A DNA stretch of 14,894 bases. Source: Smittium mucronatum. Lineage: Eukaryota > Kickxellomycota > Harpellomycetes > Harpellales > Legeriomycetaceae. This document shows positions 9,377 through 14,894 of the stretch, one piece after another; position 1 is the first letter of the stretch; each line of letters begins with the position of its first letter. Both the position numbers and the translations under genes were made by a program. Where the stretch lies: the NCBI GenBank assembly GCA_001953115.1, contig LSSL01000724.1:9806-24699 (forward strand), written 5' to 3'. Under the pieces are notes generated by a model. That model saw nothing but the letters and a program-made list of their open reading frames with translations, had not been told where the DNA came from and searched no databases.

Positions 9377-12300
9377 ATGGCTCATCAAAACTCTAGTCCA
9401 TTTGAAAAAAATTTTGAACCATCAGGTCGAATTTCTAAAAATCAGGTTGTTAATACTGACATGGAAACCCCCATTGTGCATAATATTCAAAAAAATCTCT
9501 TTACTGATTCTAACTTAGGTAAAAATAAAAATGTAGATATTTTTAATAATTCATTAGAGAAGCTTGAAAAGAAAAATGGATGCCCAAATTGGAGAAACAT
9601 GGATATAAATCTAGGATTATCCGATTCTATAGGTTTATCTTCTAGGGAAGAGAGCCTAAATGAAGTTTCTATAAAGGACAATACGAATAAATTTTTTGGC
9701 ATAACTGAAAATGATAATAATTTTTCATCAATCCAAAATGCTGTACACCTAATTAAAAAAATGAGCATTGAGGATACGAATATTGGATTTGATGATAATA
9801 AAAATTCTCAAAATAAACCCCAGGCTGTTAATGTCTTCTCGAAAAAAATTATTGATAAAACAAATGGTGATTTTTTTGACTATGATAAAAATGAATATAC
9901 TAAAATTGATGAAGAAAATCAAAGAATTGACTTTAAAGATATACAAAAAACAGAAAGTGGGCATATTCTACATGGATCATATGCTTTTGGTGATTTTGGG
10001 GAACCAAAAAAACTCGAATTTTTTCCAAAATCACAGATAAGGTTTAGAAATTGTAATGAAAAGAACACGCAATGTGAAGATAACAGTATAACAACTGGAG
10101 AAGCAAATCAAACCCATTTGAAAATACTCAGTGGCCAAAAAAGTTTTAGAAATAATCAAATTCAAATTTCTAGAATTAAGAACAATAAACATGGTTCGAT
10201 CGATAAAATTTATGAGAACGGGGGCGGTGAATTTACAAATGAAAAGATAGATAAAGTTAAAAATGGATGTAATGCACCAAATGAACAATTATATGAACCG
10301 AATGATTTCTCACATAATGATAAAATATACCTTGCACTACCTAGGTTTTCTGAAGCTTTTAAATTATTTGAAAATAATGATCATACTAGGGATTCAGATT
10401 TTCCTAAGATTTTTGATGGTCATGATATTAATGATATGAAAACCGTGGATCAACAATACGAGTTTAATAACTCTTTTCAAAGAAAAGAAACAACAGGAAA
10501 TGTTGAATTTTTTGATAACCAATCTTATATAAAATCTAGCAATAACTTAGAAAATGAAGGATTTCAAAAAGAATTTGAGAGTTTTTCGGGAGAATTCCCT
10601 TATAATAACTGCGAGTCTAAAAAAAAATATGCTGAATATTATTGCGGAATACAAAATCCTCTAAACAAACATGCCTTTGAAAATCTCCAGTTTTTTAAAA
10701 GTGAACCTTCGCATATCCAAAACTTAAATGACAACTTAAAATCGGATAAAAATATTCTTCCTGAAGAAAAAAGCAAAGTTAAGAACTTTAAATTTAAACC
10801 AAAAAAATGTGGAGATTATAAAATAGAAGGTATTAGTAAATTTGATTCTTTTTGGAACCTGGAAAATCGCACTCAAAGTAATTTTTTGAGAATTCAACCC
10901 AATATTTCTAATAAATCTGGAGGTACTCACCTTAAAAAAATTCTCCCAAAAGAGCATCAGTATTCAATAGATATGAATAGGGATCAAGTAGCAATGAGCA
11001 TACCCTTAAATTTCAAAACATTTGAAAAAAACTCAAATGATTTTAATGGCAAGGAATATTACCAAAAATCTCTATTATCTGATAGCACTAAAACAGTATC
11101 AGAATCTGAGCTTAATTCAAACCGATTTTTCGATCCTAATAGACTAATTGAATTTATACAGAAAACACAAGCGAGCAAAGGAGGAAATAATGAATACGCG
11201 GGAACTGTATTTCAATTTGCATATTTAAATTTATGTATGCTGAACCTTGATGCTCAGATTTATAGCGCAGAAAGTATCCAGAAAAAAAACCTTAATTTTA
11301 GGAATTTTGGATTTAGCGGACCCATTAGATCCATGTCGTATCCTTTGCTAGATGCGATGAACAGGAATAAAAAGTCACTAAAAAATTCGATAGCCAAAAT
11401 AATTGAGAAGTACAGGCTTCACGAGTTTCTACATATCACAAACTTGGATAAAAACCCCATAACCATCAAAAGTGTCAATGGATTTGAGAAAAATGATAAT
11501 GATATCGACGGCTTAAATATTAGCTCCCTTAAATATGAATCAGAAAAAATTGACCTCCACCACTTAAACATTTTTAGCAAACTTTGTCCAAATTTAAAAC
11601 CCTTCGTTACATTATGCACCCCCCAAAATACTGACTTGGATTTATTTGTTATTCGCACAATGAATGCATTCAATTTTGTTTACTTATACTGTTCGAAGAA
11701 AGTATATTCAAGTTCAATATCATTCAAACAGAACACACGAAAGGAATTCGATATATTCGAGGAGTTTTTTCATCGGTGTTTTAACAATTTCTTTTTTTTT
11801 GAAAGTCCTAAAGACAACATTTTACGCAAAAAAGAAGAAAAATTATCTAATGAAAAACTTCTCGGAATTCCTGAAGGGGAAATGATACATATAGTTACGC
11901 GTTGTAGTAAAGATGATGAAAATCAACAAATTGCCCTTTTGATTATGGAAAGGAATGATTTTACTATAAACAATATTATTAGTTACTCTGGAACATGCAG
12001 CAAGTTTTTGCCTCACCACTTTGCTGAATCTGGAACAGCGTTGCATAAATATATGGCAAATATAATTAGTATGTATTTAGAAAAAAAAGTTCCAATCACC
12101 ATTGAAATTTTGTTGAAATATTACCCATTATTGGATGAGTTTGTTAGCAATGGGAACAAACATAATGATTGTGTGTTTTTTATGAGAATTTCAGAAAGCA
12201 TTCGTTTAAACGAAAAAAATAATTTGGATCTAAACTTCAAAATAATTTCAGATCAATCAGGATCCTTTATCGATAAATTAAACAAGATTCATCATTCATC

Positions 12301-12937
12301 CCATAAAGAATTGGATTTCTTTATACAACCTTCGTATGAAAATGGAACAATGGCAGTTTCAGCTTTGAGTGCAGTATCAAAAATAAAAACTTCAAAAAAA
12401 GTGGATGGAAATGATCACCTAGCTTTCCTTACCCCAACAGACCAATTTTCGTGTACAGCACAATTGGTGTTTTCTAAAAATAACTCTGGGAATCTGGGAA
12501 TAAATTTTGTAAAAGGTCTTGTTTTTAATTCTAATCCGATATACAACGACATGCTACAATATACAAAATTCTTTGTGTTTTTATCACTTAGTGTGATTCA
12601 AAAAACACATTTGGACATGTTTCACTATATGACAGAAGATGTGTATAATGTTTTAGTAGAAGAAAGCAAAAGGGATTTTAAAGCTGCATCGAAGTATTAC
12701 CCTTTGCCTACTGCTTACATTAAACTGACTGATTCTGAAAACTACTACTCTTCTCAAATATACAATACACCAATACCAGCTAGATATGTATATATAGTTG
12801 CAACGGATAATATTCTTGTAAAAACTTCTGCAGTACCATCTAATAATCCTCAAAGAATGATAGTTCTGAAGTATGACAAAGAAATATGTAGGCTTCCTGA
12901 GATGCATTTCTTTGGAGATAATTTTTCTGGAATTTGA
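9377..12937 (+). CDS. Unrecognised 1186-residue protein; disordered N half, folded C half
   Basis: I do not recognise this protein. It is the only intact gene in the window: 1186 codons with no stop, where this base composition predicts roughly 90, ended by tandem TGA TAA. The start is the first in-frame ATG after a stop at 9329, with A at -3 and G at +4. Residues 1 to about 580 are polar and rich in Asn, Lys, Asp, Glu and Ser, probably disordered, with a basic patch near 471-477 (KFKPKK) that could be a nuclear signal. From about 585 to the end it is richer in Phe, Tyr, Leu and Ile, with predicted-looking helices near 605-632 and 1060-1100 and an F4 run at 805-808, so probably a folded domain. 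No signal peptide, convincing membrane segment, zinc-finger spacing, Walker motif or catalytic triad is visible. Cys and His are scattered. It stands alone, without introns, amid mobile-element debris; an endogenous viral, transposon-derived or domesticated origin is possible but unproven. Confidence 0.9.
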   Translation: MAHQNSSPFEKNFEPSGRISKNQVVNTDMETPIVHNIQKNLFTDSNLGKNKNVDIFNNSLEKLEKKNGCPNWRNMDINLGLSDSIGLSSREESLNEVSIKDNTNKFFGITENDNNFSSIQNAVHLIKKMSIEDTNIGFDDNKNSQNKPQAVNVFSKKIIDKTNGDFFDYDKNEYTKIDEENQRIDFKDIQKTESGHILHGSYAFGDFGEPKKLEFFPKSQIRFRNCNEKNTQCEDNSITTGEANQTHLKILSGQKSFRNNQIQISRIKNNKHGSIDKIYENGGGEFTNEKIDKVKNGCNAPNEQLYEPNDFSHNDKIYLALPRFSEAFKLFENNDHTRDSDFPKIFDGHDINDMKTVDQQYEFNNSFQRKETTGNVEFFDNQSYIKSSNNLENEGFQKEFESFSGEFPYNNCESKKKYAEYYCGIQNPLNKHAFENLQFFKSEPSHIQNLNDNLKSDKNILPEEKSKVKNFKFKPKKCGDYKIEGISKFDSFWNLENRTQSNFLRIQPNISNKSGGTHLKKILPKEHQYSIDMNRDQVAMSIPLNFKTFEKNSNDFNGKEYYQKSLLSDSTKTVSESELNSNRFFDPNRLIEFIQKTQASKGGNNEYAGTVFQFAYLNLCMLNLDAQIYSAESIQKKNLNFRNFGFSGPIRSMSYPLLDAMNRNKKSLKNSIAKIIEKYRLHEFLHITNLDKNPITIKSVNGFEKNDNDIDGLNISSLKYESEKIDLHHLNIFSKLCPNLKPFVTLCTPQNTDLDLFVIRTMNAFNFVYLYCSKKVYSSSISFKQNTRKEFDIFEEFFHRCFNNFFFFESPKDNILRKKEEKLSNEKLLGIPEGEMIHIVTRCSKDDENQQIALLIMERNDFTINNIISYSGTCSKFLPHHFAESGTALHKYMANIISMYLEKKVPITIEILLKYYPLLDEFVSNGNKHNDCVFFMRISESIRLNEKNNLDLNFKIISDQSGSFIDKLNKIHHSSHKELDFFIQPSYENGTMAVSALSAVSKIKTSKKVDGNDHLAFLTPTDQFSCTAQLVFSKNNSGNLGINFVKGLVFNSNPIYNDMLQYTKFFVFLSLSVIQKTHLDMFHYMTEDVYNVLVEESKRDFKAASKYYPLPTAYIKLTDSENYYSSQIYNTPIPARYVYIVATDNILVKTSAVPSNNPQRMIVLKYDKEICRLPEMHFFGDNFSGI

Positions 12938-13003
12938 TAAAAATATTGATTCAATGGAAAAATCGATCTCTTAGCTTGAAAAATTATCATTATTTTCTCA
13001 GAT

Positions 13004-13021
13004 AATAAATGACCCAATAAA
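13004..13021 (+). terminator. Two AATAAA poly(A) signals after the 1186-codon gene
   Basis: AATAAA occurs at 13004-13009 and 13016-13021, 67 and 79 bases past the stop codon. A G/T-richer stretch follows at about 13043-13072. This is the usual arrangement for cleavage and polyadenylation and implies a short 3' untranslated region. Confidence 0.5.
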
Positions 13022-13140
13022 ATCAAGTTTCCATAAGAATATATGGTCAATGTCATTTTGGAAATTTGTGAAATTTAGTAAAACCAAATCAAGTGAATTT
13101 GAGGAAATTTAAATCAAAATCATCTCAAATTAAATCCCAA

Positions 13141-13194
13141 TTTCAATTTCAATTTCATTTTCATTTTCATTTTCATTTTCAAATTCAAATTCAA
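13141..13194. repeat. Hexamer microsatellite, (TTTCAW)n, nine units
   Basis: Nine consecutive hexamers: two TTTCAA, four TTTCAT, one TTTCAA and two ATTCAA. The units drift in blocks, as expected from replication slippage followed by point change. It is just beyond the 3' end of the gene. Partial TTTCAAAT-like strings flank it on both sides. Confidence 0.9.
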
Positions 13195-13310
13195 TATTAA
13201 TTTTTATTTCAAATTAATTCAAAATTTTGCGTAAGCTTTTCTATTTGGAAGCTTGTTGTATATTTTAAAAAAACTTTTCTATTTATTTTCTGTATAAAAA
13301 TAAAATAGTA

Positions 13311-13339
13311 GGAAAATGATGGAAAATGATGGAAAATGA
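13311..13339. repeat. Three tandem copies of GGAAAATGAT
   Basis: Exact decamers at 13311-13320 and 13321-13330, with a third copy complete for nine bases to 13339. This is a second 10-bp-period triplet in the window, unrelated in sequence to that at 8907-8936. Confidence 0.8.
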
Positions 13340-13771
13340 ATTTTAAATATATAAAAAAAAGGCAAATAGCTTTTTCATTTATTATCGTTTTATTATTCTT
13401 TGAATCCATATACTTTAATAAAACCCGGTTTTATGAGCACCGATCCTAATAAATAGATGATAAATCAAATAAACTGGTGAATTTTTTTTTTTTATACTCT
13501 TGTAATTATCTGAAAAAATACTTTAGAAAGAATTTATGGAAAAAAAGATTCGTGTAAGGGAATTGATAAATTCTCCGCCATTTTACAGTGTAAGCATTTA
13601 TAACTTTTCCTTTTTGTGCGAAAACTCACCAATACGAGCCGAGTTACAATACTTTGCATATTTTTACAGTTTTGATCAATAGACATGATTGAAAAGTACA
13701 AAATTTTGGCAGAATATCTTTTTTATTTTCATTGGAGAAAGAACTCTCACTCTCGCCTTTAAATTTTTTTA
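13340..13771. other. Gene-free spacer
   Basis: About 430 bases without a supported gene. A 66-codon minus-strand frame (13209-13409) starts in this stretch and runs into the decamer repeat; it is low-complexity. A GC-richer patch at 13570-13660 shows no tRNA-like fold or coding frame that I could recognise. Confidence 0.5.
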
Positions 13772-14048
13772 ATTGAATCAGTCAATAAAATTACAGAATT
13801 CCATTATCAAAAAAAAGTTTATTTTATTACCATTTTTTATACTATCGACACTAATTCGGTTGTATAAAAGCTGCCCAGATAGCACCAGAGAGATGTATAT
13901 TGTGTACAAGCTATATGAGCTTAGTTTTTATCAATAACTTAACGCTATTATATGAAGAAAGTGTCAAAAAGCAAAAAAAACAAAAAATGAGATCTCGATT
14001 CCGATTCTCGAACCTAAAAATACACACTCTCTCATAAGATTATTTTTA
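13772..14048 (+). repeat. Diverged ~277-bp direct repeat, copy 1
   Basis: It aligns with 14049-14310. Shared blocks include CAGAATTCCATTATCAAAAA, then TTACCATTTTTTATACTATC followed by GACACTAA, then GCTGCCCAGATAG, and near the 3' end TGAGATCTC. The period is 277 bases through most of the unit and drifts to 283 at the end through indels. Copy 1 contains a hairpin at 13876-13917: CAGATAG with CTATATG (one mismatch) enclosing TGTATA-TTG-TGTACA (with a U-G pair). No reading frame is shared, so this is a non-coding repeat such as a satellite-like or transposon-end unit. Confidence 0.85.
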
Positions 14049-14310
14049 GTTGAATTAGCCAATAAAAGTTCAGAATTCCATTATCAAAAAAAAGTTTATT
14101 TCTATTACCATTTTTTATACTATCGACACTAAGCTTTCTGCTTAAAGCTGCCCAGATAGTAACAGAGAGCTGTATATTGTATACAGGCTATCTGTACTTA
14201 GCGCTTATCTGTAAATAAACGCTCTAATAAGAAAAAAGAGCAAAAAATCAAAAGAAAAAATAAGAACGATTGAGATCTCAATTCTGATTCTCAATCCTAA
14301 AACCAAAAAA
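14049..14310 (+). repeat. Diverged ~277-bp direct repeat, copy 2
   Basis: Second copy of the unit at 13772. Its hairpin (14153-14194) is perfect: CAGATAG pairs with CTATCTG, and the inner CTGTATA-TTG-TATACAG is fully complementary. The two copies are adjacent and in the same orientation, but clearly diverged by substitutions and small indels, so the duplication is not recent. The end is approximate, fading into A-rich sequence after about 14300. Confidence 0.85.
14153..14194 (+). repeat. Two-stage hairpin in repeat copy 2
   Basis: An outer 7-bp stem (14153-14159 with 14188-14194) and an inner 7-bp stem (14170-14176 with 14180-14186) closed by a TTG loop, with an unpaired stretch on the 5' side between them. 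The equivalent of copy 1 at 13876-13917 keeps the same layout, with one G-U replacement and one mismatch. Confidence 0.55.
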
Positions 14311-14372
14311 ATAAAATAAAGTAAGAAAACACAATAAGTTTCTTTTGATATTTTGTTTTAAACTTACTAACC

Positions 14373-14894
14373 ATGGAGTAGCATAAACCCTCTAAACTTA
14401 CCAGAACATTATGGCTGAAGGTTGGTAAAGAGAAGGCCGAAAGAAAGCCAATCACGGGTCTTCAAAGCCAAGCGGTGGTAAAATTCCCTGTGCCTAAGAG
14501 CCGATATTTGGCCTACACCTAAAATAAGCAAAAAAAAACTATAAAACAAGAAAACCCCAAAAAAAAATATACCAAACTCCAAAGCATTATTGATATGAGC
14601 CTCTATTCAGAGGTATCTGTTAAACATCTGCTTCATGACGGGTGACAAAGATGCCTAAAGATGTTCTATTTTGGCGGATCAGACCGTAAAATAGACTGTT
14701 CCTGGAGCCAATTCAACTAAGATTATTTAAATGGAATCGAAAATTTCTCCCAGTATATATCTGACATAAACCATATGAGAAAGGATGACCCCAGGGCAAA
14801 AATAACGTATTTTATATTTGATAATACAGCTGATGCAAATATTCTTATGTCTAAGGCCTTGACTTTTAATAAAAGCCGTGTCGAACTGTACCAA
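14373..14894 (+). pseudogene. Probable decayed protein-coding gene, runs off window
   Basis: One plus-strand frame of 174 codons, from an ATG at 14373 to the window edge, is interrupted only four times: TAG at 14379, TAA at 14520, TGA at 14643 and TAA at 14718. About 11 stops would be expected by chance at this composition. The last 58 codons are fully open and protein-like, mixing acidic, basic, aromatic and aliphatic residues. Local G+C (near 40%) is higher than in the flanks and in the intact gene upstream. The first stop is the third codon, so the true start may lie elsewhere or 14373 may not be a start. I do not recognise the family. Alternatives are an exon whose upstream part is intronic, or a chance low-stop frame; the A-rich stretch at 14529-14568 (Lys-rich if translated) is not convincing coding. 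The gene, if real, continues past 14894. Confidence 0.4.

Noticed and set aside
9487..12907. Several 67-93 codon frames overlapping the long gene in other frames
   Set aside because: Shadows of the 1186-codon frame, with biased noise-like composition and no independent signals.
13209..13409. 66-codon minus-strand frame beside the tandem repeats
   Set aside because: It overlaps the GGAAAATGAT repeats and is mostly translated A/T runs.
14373..14894. Reassigned stop codons (ciliate-like code) making this frame intact
   Set aside because: All three stop codons interrupt it, while the 1186-codon gene nearby uses CAA/CAG for Gln, contains no in-frame TAA or TAG, and ends in TGA TAA. Decay under the standard code is simpler.
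14730..14894. 55-codon minus-strand frame open to the window edge
   Set aside because: It is the in-register antisense of the plus-strand frame, short of acidic residues, and best explained as its mirror.
1..14894. CRISPR array, bacterial operons, riboswitches or rho-independent terminators
   Set aside because: No regularly spaced repeats with unique spacers, no ribosome-binding sites, and the signals and gene density are eukaryotic.

Overview
The window looks like nuclear DNA of a gene-poor, very AT-rich eukaryote. By eye the non-coding DNA is about 20-25% G+C and the one intact gene about 30%. The eukaryotic reading rests on a TATA box with an initiator-like site 30 bases downstream, a good start context (A at -3, G at +4), AATAAA signals after the gene, and an apparent poly(A)-tailed retroposed sequence with target-site duplications. 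I cannot place the organism. AT-rich arthropods (aphid or copepod type) or a gene-poor microsporidian would fit; a viral genome or a bacterium does not, because over 9 kb carry no gene.

Layout. 1-334: AT-rich with a short tandem duplication. 335-1735: a foldback element with two 315-bp inverted arms that differ at one base, around a 771-bp centre. 1736-4794: no gene seen. 4808-5438: an island of much higher G+C, ending in AATAAA and A12 and flanked by near-identical 13-14 bp direct repeats, read as a retroposed RNA copy. 5451-7626: no gene. 7627-7921: a small MITE-like element with 23/24-bp terminal inverted repeats. 8812-8996: a cluster of dyads and a triple decamer upstream of the gene. 9091: TATA box. 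9377-12937: the only intact gene, a single exon of 1186 codons. 13004-13021: poly(A) signals. 13141-13339: short tandem repeats. 13772-14310: two diverged copies of a ~277-bp unit that keep a common hairpin. 14373-14894: a better-than-random frame with four internal stops that runs off the window, probably a decayed gene.

The single gene encodes a protein I do not recognise. It has a polar, Asn/Lys/Asp-rich and probably disordered first half, and a more hydrophobic, probably folded second half. It has no visible signal peptide, membrane anchor or catalytic motif. An intact intronless frame among mobile-element debris is what an endogenous viral, transposon-derived or domesticated gene would look like, but nothing in the sequence proves that origin. 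I see no operon-like or functional coupling with other genes here.
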